From NCBI GenBank assembly GCA_036703985.1, contig DATNQN010000065.1, positions 34,631-98,630 of the forward strand: 64,000 bases of DNA, read 5' to 3'. The notes under the pieces were generated by a model. That model was not told the origin of the DNA and searched no databases. It was given only the letters and a program-made list of their open reading frames with translations. Source of the DNA: Leptolyngbyaceae cyanobacterium (GTDB taxonomy: Bacteria > Cyanobacteriota > Cyanobacteriia > Cyanobacteriales > Aerosakkonemataceae). Shown one piece after another: positions 1-9,859 of the stretch. Both the position numbers and the translations under genes were made by a program. Every line of letters starts with the position of its first letter. Positions within the stretch are counted from its first letter, which is position 1.

Positions 1-1
1 A

Positions 2-2341
2 AAATGTTATCTTCTCTTGCTTAAAAATGGCAACTGGTTAATTGAAGCAAAGTCAGTGAACGGACAATATCAATTTCCATCAATCCCTATTAGAGAAAGT
101 CACGAAATTCCCATTTCTCTAATCAATTATGTAGAGCGCACTAAAAAAAACTTAGTCATTGATAACATTACTACTGTTAACACTTTTGCAACCGACCCTT
201 ATATTAAAAAACATCAGCCCAAATCCGTATTATGCACTCCCATCATTAACAGAGGAAAAATGATGGGAATAATTTACTTAGAAAATAGCCAAATTGCTGG
301 AGTTTTTACCCCAGCAAGGTTGGAAATATTGGGATTGATTGCTACTCAAACAGCAATTTCTTTAGAGAATGTCATTCTGTACCGAACTTTAGAAGAAAAA
401 GTAGAAGAACGCACCATTCAATTAACTAAAGCTAATGCTTGTTTAGAGCAAGAAATCGCACAACGCAAGCAAATAGAAATTCAACTGAGACAAAGCGAAG
501 CGCGTTATCTGGCAATCATCGAAGATCAAACAGAATTGATCGTTCGGTTTTTATCAGATGGTACGGTTACTTTTGCTAATGAAGCTTTTTGTCGTTTTTT
601 TGGATTAATGCGGGAAGAAATTCTTTTTCGCCATTACGAACCGGTGATTTGGCCAGAAGACAGGGAGTACGTAGTTAAACGGCTCAATTGTATTAGTAAA
701 GAAAATCCAGTAGTTACTATTGAAAATAGAGCGATCGTCAAAGGGCAGATGCGTTGGATGCAGTGGATCGATCGAGGAATATTTGACGAGTGCGATCGCT
801 TAGTAGAATATCAATTAGTCGGACGAGATATTACCGATCGAAAACTGGCGGAAGTCGAACTCGAACGCGCTAAAGAAGCCGCCGAAACAGCTAATCGTGC
901 TAAAAGTGCTTTTCTGGCTAACATGAGTCACGAATTGCGAACGCCCCTCAACGCCATTTTAGGATTTTCTCAACTGATGAACCGCCCCGCCAATCTTTCA
1001 CCAGAACAGCAAGACAATCTCGGCATTATCAGACGTAGTGGAGAACATCTACTCGCACTAATTAACCAAGTGCTAGACCTCTCCAAAATTGAAGCCGGAA
1101 AGATGACCCTCAATGAAAATACCTTCGATCTATATAAGCTAATAAATGATATAGAAAATATGTTTTCTTGGAAAGCCAAAGAAAAAGCCTTACAGTTAGA
1201 ATTAGTACTCAGTAACGATTTGCCAAAATACATTCGTACCGATGAAGTTAAATTGCGACAAGTACTGATTAATTTGATCGGTAATGCTATTAAATTTACC
1301 GAAGGCGGAAAAATTTCGGTTAAAGTAGGAACTAAGTCAAGCAATTGCCAAGCAGCAATTACTTTTGAAATCAAAGATACGGGAGTTGGGATTAATGAAA
1401 ACGAATTGCAAAACCTCTTCAAAGCTTTCGTACAAACAACTTCCGGTCAACAATTACAAGAAGGAACTGGCTTGGGATTAGCGATCAGTCATCAATTTGT
1501 TTGTTTGATGGGTGGTGAAATAACCGCGTTCAGTCATGGTAAAGCTTTTACTCCCGGTATAGGTATTAGGGAATGCCGCGAAGATAGCACTAATGGTACC
1601 ACCTTGAAGTTTGATATTATAGCTAGTTTAGTAGCGAATAATGAAATAGAAAATCCTACTCTAACTCGTCGCTTTAAAGCTGTTGCACCTAATCAACCAC
1701 AATGTCGAATTTTGATCGTCGATGATAACAATGAAAATCGCTTATTATTGCACAAAATGCTCTATCCTTTTGGTTTTTTATTACAAGAAGCTCACAATGG
1801 AAGACAAGCTATAGAAATTTGGGAAAACTGGCAACCCCACTTAATTTGGATGGATACCCGAATGCCAGTGATGGATGGTTATGAAGCGACTAGGGAAATT
1901 AGGGCTAGAGAAAATAGCCAATTAGTTACCTCAAAAACAGTAATTATTGCCTTGAGTGCTAGCGTATTAGCTGGGGAAAAAAGTACGCTTTTAGCAGCAG
2001 GTTGCGATGCTTTTATTAGCAAGCCTTTCCGAGAAGAAGAGATTTTTCAAGCAATTCATTCCTATTTAGGCGTGTCCTTCATTTATGAGGAACCAACTTT
2101 AATTGCTGATAAAGTGCTAGCGAAACCACTACAAGTAGCTCCGGCTGCGATGGCTGTTTTACCTAGAAGTTTATTATTAAGTTTACGCGAGGCTGTTGTG
2201 CAAGGGGATTTGGAAGCGATCGCAATTGCGATCGGGCAAGTACGGATGCAAGATGAAGGTTTAGGGAACGCTCTACATACTCTGGCCGAACGGTATCAAT
2301 TTGAAGAATTATTAACTTTAATTCAGAGTGTTGAGCAATGA
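2..2341 (+). CDS. Hybrid sensor histidine kinase, 5'-truncated by window edge (GAF-PAS-HisKA-HATPase-REC)
   Basis: The frame is open to the left edge, so this is the C-terminal part of a longer protein; a TTG at 17 is not a credible start. Counting from position 17, a GAF domain (about 1-118) ends in the usual FTPARLEILGLIATQTAIS pattern, then a coiled linker, a PAS domain (about 158-275), a HisKA domain with MSHELRTPLN (His near 304), a HATPase domain and a receiver domain with DTRMP (Asp near 612). This GAF and linker are typical of the tail of very large cyanobacterial Ser/Thr kinase-ATPase-histidine kinase fusions, so the missing part may carry a PknB-type kinase (inference). The HATPase G2 region carries about 20 extra residues before the final strand. 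Role: cytoplasmic phosphorelay signalling; the stimulus is unknown. Confidence 0.88.
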   Translation, partial: KCYLLLLKNGNWLIEAKSVNGQYQFPSIPIRESHEIPISLINYVERTKKNLVIDNITTVNTFATDPYIKKHQPKSVLCTPIINRGKMMGIIYLENSQIAGVFTPARLEILGLIATQTAISLENVILYRTLEEKVEERTIQLTKANACLEQEIAQRKQIEIQLRQSEARYLAIIEDQTELIVRFLSDGTVTFANEAFCRFFGLMREEILFRHYEPVIWPEDREYVVKRLNCISKENPVVTIENRAIVKGQMRWMQWIDRGIFDECDRLVEYQLVGRDITDRKLAEVELERAKEAAETANRAKSAFLANMSHELRTPLNAILGFSQLMNRPANLSPEQQDNLGIIRRSGEHLLALINQVLDLSKIEAGKMTLNENTFDLYKLINDIENMFSWKAKEKALQLELVLSNDLPKYIRTDEVKLRQVLINLIGNAIKFTEGGKISVKVGTKSSNCQAAITFEIKDTGVGINENELQNLFKAFVQTTSGQQLQEGTGLGLAISHQFVCLMGGEITAFSHGKAFTPGIGIRECREDSTNGTTLKFDIIASLVANNEIENPTLTRRFKAVAPNQPQCRILIVDDNNENRLLLHKMLYPFGFLLQEAHNGRQAIEIWENWQPHLIWMDTRMPVMDGYEATREIRARENSQLVTSKTVIIALSASVLAGEKSTLLAAGCDAFISKPFREEEIFQAIHSYLGVSFIYEEPTLIADKVLAKPLQVAPAAMAVLPRSLLLSLREAVVQGDLEAIAIAIGQVRMQDEGLGNALHTLAERYQFEELLTLIQSVEQ

Positions 2342-2378
2342 GCTACCGATATTGCGATCGCTGATTTTAATGAAAATC

Positions 2379-3263
2379 TCAAACCAAGAAAAATACTCCC
2401 GCATTCGGGTCTTCTTGGAATAATTGTAAAGATTCCACACCTTCCACCAACGCTACTAAATCCCCCGTATTAGTAGAAATACTCACACCAGAAGCCCGGT
2501 TACCAGTAACGGCAAATGACCCGCTATTCTGCACGTAATCGTTCGGTCTTCCAGCTAATTCAATAAAATCTTGCCCTGAAGTAAAGTTTTGAATGTAAGC
2601 ATAGTCAGCATTACCTCGACCTACATAAAATCTCTGAGCAATTGGGTTATTTGCCGATCTTTCAGAAGCTAATAAAAAGTTATCTACTCCCCCTCCACCT
2701 ACTAGCAAATCTACTTCACCAACTCCGAAACTAGTCGGTCTGCTATCAGGAATTCCCCGATTAGCAATTATGTCTAAATAAACTCCAGTAATTACATTTT
2801 GCGGCCCAACACCTGTCACGATATCATTGCCACTAGTACCCGTAAATAAAGCTTGTCTGTTTTCAAATCGTCCGGCTGCGATAAAATGTGACAATCCAGA
2901 TGAAAATGTCCCCGCAGCTACAGCAGCACCGACTTCTGGATAACGAGCTAAATAATAATCTTCATTAAATCCAGCGGTGGACGGAATTGTTGATACACCG
3001 CCACGCCCTTCTGCTTCTCCCAACAAGATGAAATGTTGTAAACCGGAACGGAAAAACCCGGCATTGACTGCATTTCTTACATCAGGATTGGCTGCTAAAT
3101 ATTGTTGTTCGTTCCAAAGGGGAGAAACCGCAATGCGTCCTTCTTGAATACCAAATTTTTGAAAGTGTTCTAAGCCAGAAGCAAATCCTCCTGCTGCTAC
3201 TACTGCTCTTACATCGGGGTTATTATTGAGATAAAAACGTTCGTCGTAGATAGCATAAGTCAT
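2379..3263 (-). CDS. Repeat protein with three tandem YL-x-NPDV-type repeats and RTX-like C-terminal region
   Basis: 294 residues. Three tandem units of about 40-45 residues occupy residues 5-140. Each reads roughly as YL..NPDVR.AV.AG.F.SGL.HF...G..EGR. The C-terminal half has a Gly/Asn/Asp-rich stretch (TGTSGNDIVTGVG, then VDLLVGGGGVDNFLL) like the Ca-binding beta-roll proteins of cyanobacteria, but the nonapeptides are too degenerate to count as real RTX repeats. There is no signal peptide; proteins of this kind are often exported by type I systems using C-terminal signals, which is family knowledge and not seen here. The ATG at 3263 is preceded by AGGAG at good spacing. A secreted or surface role is inferred. 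Confidence 0.7.
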   Translation of the reverse strand: MTYAIYDERFYLNNNPDVRAVVAAGGFASGLEHFQKFGIQEGRIAVSPLWNEQQYLAANPDVRNAVNAGFFRSGLQHFILLGEAEGRGGVSTIPSTAGFNEDYYLARYPEVGAAVAAGTFSSGLSHFIAAGRFENRQALFTGTSGNDIVTGVGPQNVITGVYLDIIANRGIPDSRPTSFGVGEVDLLVGGGGVDNFLLASERSANNPIAQRFYVGRGNADYAYIQNFTSGQDFIELAGRPNDYVQNSGSFAVTGNRASGVSISTNTGDLVALVEGVESLQLFQEDPNAGVFFLV

Positions 3264-3483
3264 TTTCTTTTTCTCCTGATGTAATGATTTGGATGGGCGT
3301 GCGATCGCGTAAACTTTTGACGGATAGCCAACTAGTTAGTTCCTCAAGCTACTTTGCTCAAAGTTTTCACAAACAACCACAGATTACCTCTAGCTATGGT
3401 AACCTCACTTCATCCGATTGTTTCATCCTACGGGGTGATTTTTGGAAATTTCAACGATCTATGCTTCATTCCCGAATAGGTCG

Positions 3484-3882
3484 TTATTTTAATTGATAAT
3501 CCTGATTGTATTCGACTAGTTCAATTTCGTTACCATCCGGATCTGTAACGTAAATGCGGTGTTTTGTTTCCGGTGCTGTCATGGTGTAATATTCAACATT
3601 ATTTTTATCCAATGATGCTTTCATTGCTTCACCATCATCGATGACAAATCCTACATGATTGATACCGATATTTTCATAAATTGTATGGACTCTCTTTTCG
3701 TTTGGTGCATCGTTGAGCGCTAAGTAAAATTGGTTGTTACCGAAGTGCATCCAGCGACTACCGTAACTATCTACACCTTCTGCACGCACGTACCAATTGG
3801 GAAAAATGGTTTGATAGAAATTTTTGGTGGCATCGATATTTTGGCAGGCAAGATTGATGTGTTCAAAGCGAATCAGATTCAT
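3484..3882 (-). CDS. VOC (glyoxalase/dioxygenase superfamily) protein
   Basis: 132 residues from the ATG at 3882, chosen because AAGGA lies just upstream; a longer reading from a TTG at 3918 has no such site. The protein begins RFEHINLACQNIDATKNFY and ends DPDGNEIELVEYN, the classic start and end of a vicinal oxygen chelate domain. His near the N terminus and Glu near the C terminus are the likely metal ligands. The substrate cannot be told: the fold serves glyoxalase I, dioxygenases and antibiotic resistance proteins. It stands alone on the minus strand with no operon partner. Confidence 0.8.
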   Translation of the reverse strand: MNLIRFEHINLACQNIDATKNFYQTIFPNWYVRAEGVDSYGSRWMHFGNNQFYLALNDAPNEKRVHTIYENIGINHVGFVIDDGEAMKASLDKNNVEYYTMTAPETKHRIYVTDPDGNEIELVEYNQDYQLK

Positions 3883-4042
3883 TTTTCGATCCTTATTTTT
3901 ACAAAAATCTCTTTGCAAGGAGAGTAAGTTATTTTTTCTCTCCCTTACTTGGCGGTGTTTGCCTCTATTTATTTAAAATCATAGTCGTTATGAGTATGAG
4001 TTGACAACTATTTGGGGAAATGCGATCGCACTTCCCCAATCA

Positions 4043-5536
4043 TCAACGTCGAACTAAAGCAGCAGATTGCAATTTACTAAAAAGCGCACGCCAATCTTGG
4101 CTACCAACACTATTTTCCGCTTCTTTCACCTCAAACGTGACATTGCAAGCTTTCGATTCTTTTAACGCTTCAATGCACAATTGGGCAATATCTTCCCGAC
4201 TGACTTTACCTCTAATATTGTCGCCTTGCTCGAAAATTAAAGCTTTACCACCTGGTTCTTCAGTTAACGCACAAGGTCTGATAATAGTGTAAGGAACGCC
4301 ACTAGCGCGAACGGCATCTTCTCCTCGCAATTTCCAAGTCAGAATACCGCCAAGTTGATCGTTCATTCTAACTGCTGGTGGTTCTTCTGCTAAGTTTAAT
4401 CCAGGACGACCGGGACGAGTCACTCCAGCAGAACTGACCATGATAAATTGGGGTAAAGCAGTACTGCCATATGCTGCGATCGATTCCACTTGCAAGGCAA
4501 AACCCCCTGGTGTAAAGTTTGGGTTGAGCGCTCCATCGTACTCGAATTTACTGAGCATGATTTGAAAAGAGCGAATTTGGTTGGTGTTAATGCGATCGCT
4601 ATTTTGCAAAGTCTTGGCGCGAAACACGGGAATTAGATCGTCAAATGGGATACGCACGTCAATCCAAGTATTTGCGATCGTATCAAAAGAATAACTGTAA
4701 GCAATTCCATCCCATTGCGTTTCCGTGCGAATAAAAAATTTATATCGCTTTCCGTCACCTTTCACCCGCAATGCTATCCCTTCATAATCAGATAAATCTA
4801 AAGGTGTATCGAAATTGCGAGTACGCACGGAAGCAAAACCACCGGAATTAGCAGTGGAAACATTACCCGCAAACAAAGCAGTATTATCCACCAATTGAAT
4901 ACCGCTTTGACTGACACCTCCCATCACCACATCATCCACCGCACCCCAAAGATTTTTCAATTCTGCCGATGGTTCGACAAAATCAAATATGACTTTTTCT
5001 TTCGATTTAGGAAGATATTTCGCAGCAGTTTCTACCAGATTTTTAATGCCTTGATAATCTACAATTTCGGGACTATCTACTACTTCTGGCATATAAAATT
5101 TGATGCCTTGATAATATTTCGATCGATCCGGCGTGTCTCCCTCCACTGGCTGCACTCGCACACCCGTGCAACAAATCACTGCGCTGACATCTTTCATTAA
5201 TTCCGCAGTCAAGGTTTCTGGAATGGTAATATCTGCTTCAAATAATTCTACTTTGTCGCCCAACATTTCTTTGGCTCTAGGGATATTTCGCACTAAAGCA
5301 CGTACTTGATTACCCCGTTCTAGCAATTGGCGGACGACTCTTTTTCCCACACCGCCAGTTGCACCAGCTACTAAAATCATTCCCACTTTTGCTTCTCCTG
5401 TAAATTTATTTGGGTTGGGTTGATCTCGTTTTTGAAATATGCGTTGTAGGCAGTTTAAAAAAGGGATGACTTCAAAGTAGGTAAGAGTTTGGAAAAATCT
5501 GCCTGCATCCCATTTGGAGGTTTTTTGTTCGCTCAT
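4043..5536 (-). CDS. NAD(P)-binding SDR/NmrA-like protein with inserted CIA30 domain
   Basis: 497 residues. A Rossmann nucleotide-binding motif, VAGATGGVGKRVVRQLLERG, lies near residue 55, after an N-terminal extension. The Rossmann domain is interrupted at about residue 165 by a CIA30-type beta-sandwich (NLWGAVDDVVMGGVSQSG onward, to about residue 365). It then resumes with the SDR second half (FIMVSSAGVTRPG, then YTIIRPCALTEEPGG). CIA30 proteins help assemble complex I in mitochondria; in cyanobacteria the fused form is common and a role in NDH-1 or photosystem assembly is an inference. Atypical SDRs of this group resemble Ycf39. The ATG at 5536 begins MSEQKTSKWD. Confidence 0.85.
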   Translation of the reverse strand: MSEQKTSKWDAGRFFQTLTYFEVIPFLNCLQRIFQKRDQPNPNKFTGEAKVGMILVAGATGGVGKRVVRQLLERGNQVRALVRNIPRAKEMLGDKVELFEADITIPETLTAELMKDVSAVICCTGVRVQPVEGDTPDRSKYYQGIKFYMPEVVDSPEIVDYQGIKNLVETAAKYLPKSKEKVIFDFVEPSAELKNLWGAVDDVVMGGVSQSGIQLVDNTALFAGNVSTANSGGFASVRTRNFDTPLDLSDYEGIALRVKGDGKRYKFFIRTETQWDGIAYSYSFDTIANTWIDVRIPFDDLIPVFRAKTLQNSDRINTNQIRSFQIMLSKFEYDGALNPNFTPGGFALQVESIAAYGSTALPQFIMVSSAGVTRPGRPGLNLAEEPPAVRMNDQLGGILTWKLRGEDAVRASGVPYTIIRPCALTEEPGGKALIFEQGDNIRGKVSREDIAQLCIEALKESKACNVTFEVKEAENSVGSQDWRALFSKLQSAALVRR

Positions 5537-5583
5537 AAGTTTGAGTTAGTTGAAACAGTTGCAAATTAGTTTTGAGGAATTTT

Positions 5584-5630
5584 TTACCACAGATATCCAC
5601 AGATAAACACAGATGAACACAGATGAAGCT
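5584..5630. repeat. Dispersed CACAGAT-type spacer repeat, copy 1
   Basis: A short iterated sequence made of (A)CACAGAT(GA/AA) units, sitting in the roughly 300-base spacer between the CIA30 gene and the metallohydrolase gene. A near-identical copy occurs in the opposite orientation at 10941-10990, and weaker copies at 39552-39587 and 41029-41060. I see nothing else in this spacer except a pyrimidine-rich run (about 5705-5745). Confidence 0.75.
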
Positions 5631-5835
5631 GTTGTCTTCTCGCTTTTTGACACAGATGTAGGTTTACATTTATGGTTACAAATTAAGTTTAATTTTGCTA
5701 CAAATTTTCTCCCCTGCCCCCTTTCCCTCTGCCCCCCTGCCAAAACAATAGGCGATTTGGTTCCGACAAATGCTACATTCGTTGCAATGGCACTTGGCCT
5801 GTATTTTCAGCATGAGCATAACCCATCGAGATTCA

Positions 5836-8472
5836 ATGCCTACAACAGACTCTACCAATGGCAATGTTTGTCGGGAATTATCGGAAGATAGTTTTCAGTT
5901 TACCGTCACTGGGCAGTTGTGCGCGATCGAAGACGTGCTGTACCTAGTTTGCGTGGATGAGACGCGCTTCCGAGTTGCTCAAAAACAGAATGAGTGGCAG
6001 GAAGGACAACTGTATCAGTGGCGCGTCATCCCCAGTACTGATTCTACCGGTCAAGTGTCGCTGTTAAGTTTGGTGAGCGGAAATGCGATCGCTATACCTA
6101 CCCAAGATCTTCAAGAGGATATATGTTACTTCATCGGTAGAGTACTCCAAGTGGGTAGGCGCAATCCATCTGTTCAATTTAAAGTAAAAAGACCGGAAGA
6201 AAAAGCCTTAAAATTAACTTTGCTTAATAGCATTAATTTTGATTTCAAAGTAAGTCAACTAGTGCAAGTGCAAGCACGTCGCATCGGAAATGAATTACAT
6301 ATTTTTGCTGCACAACCTATTGAAGAAACTCCAGAAAATACTAATATAGTAACTCAAGAACCAGAAAAAATTAACTCCTTAACTCCCTCATCCCCTCCAC
6401 CGCCACCAGATGATATTGCCATCGCTGCACTAGTTGAAAAAACGAAAGAATCTGGTTGGGAAATTGCACCAGCAGTCCGTCGCCGCAGTGGATGGGAATG
6501 GGAAGCGGCGATACCAGAAACCGGACAACGGGCTAGGGTATATGTACGCGGAAAAAGAGTGAAAGTTTATCAATATCCTTCTTCTTTATCGATTCATCCC
6601 GGCAGAAGATTAGTGTCAGATGAAATCGCCAAACAATCAGAAATAACTGATGAAATTGAACCGAAAAATGATAGATTAATAGTCAGACCTTTGGGAGCAG
6701 CGAGGGGAATTGGTGCTTCTTGTTTTCAAGTTGCGATCGGCCCTTATGAAATTGTCATGGATTGCGGCACCAGACCGAAAGGTTACGATCCTCTACCAGC
6801 ATTAGATCATCTCAAAAATCCCGACTTATTATTAATTACTCACGCACACCAAGATCACTTAGGTGCAGTACCCGTTTTTCACAATCGATTTCCCGGTACG
6901 CGGATGATTTGTACGGCGGGTACGCGAGAAATTGCTCACGTCATGTTGCAAGATTGTTTAAAAATTCAACAATTAAATGAAGATTTCCCCCAATTATTTG
7001 ATGAAGATGATTTAGAGCGAACTTTATTTGCTTTGGAAACTCAACCGATTGGCGTTGACTTTGAACCTTTACCGGGATTGCAAGTCAGGTTTATCAATGC
7101 CGGTCATATCGTAGGCGCTGCTTGTATTTATCTGCGATATGGCGATCGCTCTCTATTCTATACTGGTGATTACAATACCACTTCCAGTCGCACTACAGAA
7201 GGATTGAAATTAGCAGATTTACCCACAGCAGATATCCTGATTACCGAGTCAACTTATGGGGCAGATACTCATCCGAATCGGAAATCTCAAGAATCGGCAT
7301 TATTGGAAGCAATTGCAGAAGTTGTCACCAAAGGCGGTAACGTTTTAATACCTGCTTTTGCATTAGGAAGGGCGCAAGAAATTATCTTGGCAATTCGCAC
7401 TTCTGCTTTATTTCATAAATTGAAAATACCCATTTATGTAGATGGATTAGTGAGAGCAGTTACCGATGTTTTCCGAGATAATTTAAGTTTTCTTCCTCAG
7501 TCAGTACAAAACTTCGCCCAACAAAAACAAGAGCCATTTTTCGAGCCAAATTGTCCTTCTCCCGTCATCCCAATTACATCTCCCAAAGAACGACCTTTGG
7601 CAATGGCGCAACCGAGTGTAATTATTGCTAGTTCGGGGATGTTAACTGGTGGCCCTTCAATTTATTATGCTACTAGTTTGTTAGAACGAGAAAACTCTGC
7701 TATCTTCATTTCTGGTTACACTGATGAAGAAAGTCCCGGTCGTTTATTGCAAGGATTAAAAACCGGGGATACGGTAAATTTAGAAGGAAAAGAGTTAACT
7801 GTTCGATCTCAAATCAAGCGATTTAATTTAAGCGCCCACGCGGATAAAGTAGGTTTAACCCAAGTAATTCATCGGGTAAATCCTAAACATTTGATTTTGA
7901 TTCACGGTTCCCAAGATGCGTTGCACGAACTATCCCGCGCTGGGGAATTACAACAAAAATACTATATTCATATTCCCAGTGTGGGAGATGCGATCGAATA
8001 CGGACAAGTACCAGAAAAAATGTCCCGTTCCAAACTCGTTCAGATGGATTTACCTGCCGAATTCGAGGTAGTAATTGACGCAGAAGTAGAAGGTGCTTGG
8101 TTAAGAATACCAGAATCAGTAGTAGAATCAGACCCCCGTTGGCAAATGTTAGCTGCGAATGGCATAATTCGCGCTAAATGGGAAGGTTTCCACTTAAAAT
8201 TAAGTCCCCTTTCCCAAAGACATATAGTAATTGAAGAAGCTGTTGCATCTGGCGAAGATTGCTGCGCGATATGTCAATTTTTTGCTGCTGGAAAATGTCA
8301 AGGAGAAGATAGTCCTCTGTTAGGAATGCAGGTAGATCCAACTGGTAAATGTTTGGAGTTTATGCGAAGAGGTAGCAACGCTCAAAATATAAAGATAGAG
8401 ATGGAAGATATGGATGAAGATGAGGATATAGGAGATGAGGATGAGGATTCATTGATGATGTCTGATGATTGA
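5836..8472 (+). CDS. MBL-fold metallohydrolase with beta-CASP / RNA-specificity domain
   Basis: About 878 residues from the ATG at 5836; in-frame alternatives lie at 5812 and 5770 and the start is not certain. The N-terminal third (about 1-270) is a variable region with a proline stretch. The metallo-beta-lactamase core follows with THAHQDHLGA (motif 2), INAGHIVGAA, YTGDYN and ESTYG, then the beta-CASP section (FALGRAQEI, SSGMLTGGPS) and the RNA-specificity motif FNLSAHADK with IHGSQDAL. This architecture is that of CPSF/RNase J-like nucleases. The C terminus adds a cysteine cluster (GEDCCAICQFFAAGKC) and a very acidic tail ending in Asp/Glu runs. A cytoplasmic RNA-processing role is likely from family; the target is unknown. 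Confidence 0.85.
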   Translation: MPTTDSTNGNVCRELSEDSFQFTVTGQLCAIEDVLYLVCVDETRFRVAQKQNEWQEGQLYQWRVIPSTDSTGQVSLLSLVSGNAIAIPTQDLQEDICYFIGRVLQVGRRNPSVQFKVKRPEEKALKLTLLNSINFDFKVSQLVQVQARRIGNELHIFAAQPIEETPENTNIVTQEPEKINSLTPSSPPPPPDDIAIAALVEKTKESGWEIAPAVRRRSGWEWEAAIPETGQRARVYVRGKRVKVYQYPSSLSIHPGRRLVSDEIAKQSEITDEIEPKNDRLIVRPLGAARGIGASCFQVAIGPYEIVMDCGTRPKGYDPLPALDHLKNPDLLLITHAHQDHLGAVPVFHNRFPGTRMICTAGTREIAHVMLQDCLKIQQLNEDFPQLFDEDDLERTLFALETQPIGVDFEPLPGLQVRFINAGHIVGAACIYLRYGDRSLFYTGDYNTTSSRTTEGLKLADLPTADILITESTYGADTHPNRKSQESALLEAIAEVVTKGGNVLIPAFALGRAQEIILAIRTSALFHKLKIPIYVDGLVRAVTDVFRDNLSFLPQSVQNFAQQKQEPFFEPNCPSPVIPITSPKERPLAMAQPSVIIASSGMLTGGPSIYYATSLLERENSAIFISGYTDEESPGRLLQGLKTGDTVNLEGKELTVRSQIKRFNLSAHADKVGLTQVIHRVNPKHLILIHGSQDALHELSRAGELQQKYYIHIPSVGDAIEYGQVPEKMSRSKLVQMDLPAEFEVVIDAEVEGAWLRIPESVVESDPRWQMLAANGIIRAKWEGFHLKLSPLSQRHIVIEEAVASGEDCCAICQFFAAGKCQGEDSPLLGMQVDPTGKCLEFMRRGSNAQNIKIEMEDMDEDEDIGDEDEDSLMMSDD

Positions 8473-8542
8473 ATTGATAAAAGGAAATTAAAAACGGTGT
8501 TATAATTGATTGGCAGGATTGCTGTAATGAAAGGGGGTTGAT

Positions 8543-9856
8543 ATGCAAACAATTACTATAGAAAATTTCGGCCTTGTGAAGTATTTTACAGCAGAAGTTA
8601 AAGATGTAATGCTGTTGATTGGCCCACAAGCTAGCGGTAAAAGCACTATTAGCAAGGTAATTTTTTTCTTTAAGGAAATCAAAGATGAATTGATGAGATT
8701 TATCTATGAAGTGAGTCCAAAAGAACTGGAGCATCCCATTAATTCGTTTTCATTACGTTTAAAACAAAAATTTACAGATTGCTTTGGACTAACCACACAT
8801 CTTCCTAACTTTGTAATGAAATATGATTATTCAAATACGAAATCTACAATAATTTCACTAGATGATAAATCTTATATAAAAATTACCTTTAACGAAAATA
8901 TTTTGGATGAACTAAATTTAATTTTCCAAGAGGTGCGAGAGTATAACAACAAAACATCAAGGTATCAAAGTAGTTATACCGCCTTGAACGCTCTTCTAGA
9001 AGTGGAAGCTGAAAAAAGAGCTTATCTCAAATTGGTAGAGAATCGTGTTATTAATTTATTTGAAGAAGTAAGAAGTACATTATTTATACCAGCAGGTAGA
9101 AGTCTTTTATCAACTTTGGCCGACCAAATACCGTTTATAGTTATAGAGCCTTATACTTTAGATTTCTTCATGAAGTCTTTTGGCGAAAAAATAAATCGAT
9201 TAAAGCCTTCTTTTAAAGATAGTTTAACTGAACTAGTTGAGCAAAAAAAGAATTTGACAGAACAAGATATTGATTTTGATAAAGTTAACTTAGCTATTAA
9301 GCTAACCAGAGAAATTTTAAAAGGTGAGTATAAATTTGAGCGAAATAGGGAAAGAATTTATTTTAATGAAGAAGAATATGTTAAATTACAATATGCTTCA
9401 TCAGGTCAACAGGAAGTTATTTGGGTTTTGCTTTTAATATTCAGGTATATTTTAGATAGAGAGAAAGTATTTATAGTTTTTGAAGAACCAGAAGCTCATC
9501 TTTATCCAGAAACGCAAGAAAGTATAGTTCAACTTATAGGATTAGTCGCTAATGTGGAAAACAATCAGGTAATTGTGACTACTCATAGCCCTTATATTCT
9601 ATCATCTTTTAATAACCTTTTGTATGCTTATCAGCTTGGTGTAGAACGAGTTGATACTGAGCCAGAGGATATTGCCAAAATTATCGATCGCAATCTTTGG
9701 ATCGATCCAGAACGTACTGCGGCTTACTCGATCGCAGGCAAACATTACGAATCAATTATAGATGAAGATCTCAAACTTATTCAAGCGGAAAAAATAGATA
9801 GTGCTTCGCGCCTAATTAATGATAAATTTAACGAATTATTTAAGTTTGATAATTAA
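8543..9856 (+). CDS. AAA-family (OLD/RecF-like) ATPase, ABC-type head
   Basis: 437 residues; the ATG at 8543 follows a strong GGGGG Shine-Dalgarno. Walker A GPQASGKST (27-35), ABC-signature-like YASSGQQEV (about 283), Walker B VFIVFEEPEAHLYPE (about 307-322) and the switch histidine TTHSPYIL (about 345) are all present, so it should be an active ATPase. A helical/coiled insert separates the two ATPase halves. There is no TOPRIM domain, unlike OLD or GajA nucleases. Three bases separate its stop from the next gene, so the two are surely co-translated. Such ATPases with a small partner are common in phage-defence modules; that role is inferred here. Confidence 0.85.
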   Translation: MQTITIENFGLVKYFTAEVKDVMLLIGPQASGKSTISKVIFFFKEIKDELMRFIYEVSPKELEHPINSFSLRLKQKFTDCFGLTTHLPNFVMKYDYSNTKSTIISLDDKSYIKITFNENILDELNLIFQEVREYNNKTSRYQSSYTALNALLEVEAEKRAYLKLVENRVINLFEEVRSTLFIPAGRSLLSTLADQIPFIVIEPYTLDFFMKSFGEKINRLKPSFKDSLTELVEQKKNLTEQDIDFDKVNLAIKLTREILKGEYKFERNRERIYFNEEEYVKLQYASSGQQEVIWVLLLIFRYILDREKVFIVFEEPEAHLYPETQESIVQLIGLVANVENNQVIVTTHSPYILSSFNNLLYAYQLGVERVDTEPEDIAKIIDRNLWIDPERTAAYSIAGKHYESIIDEDLKLIQAEKIDSASRLINDKFNELFKFDN

Positions 9857-9859
9857 TTT

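Noticed and set aside
970..1422. 150-codon minus-strand frame inside the histidine kinase gene
   Set aside because: It is the antisense shadow of a well-supported kinase frame, with no family likeness. Many similar shadow frames across the window were left out for the same reason.
3284..3496. 70-codon plus-strand frame upstream of the repeat protein
   Set aside because: No ribosome-binding site, no recognisable motif, and it overlaps the promoter region and 3' end of neighbouring genes.
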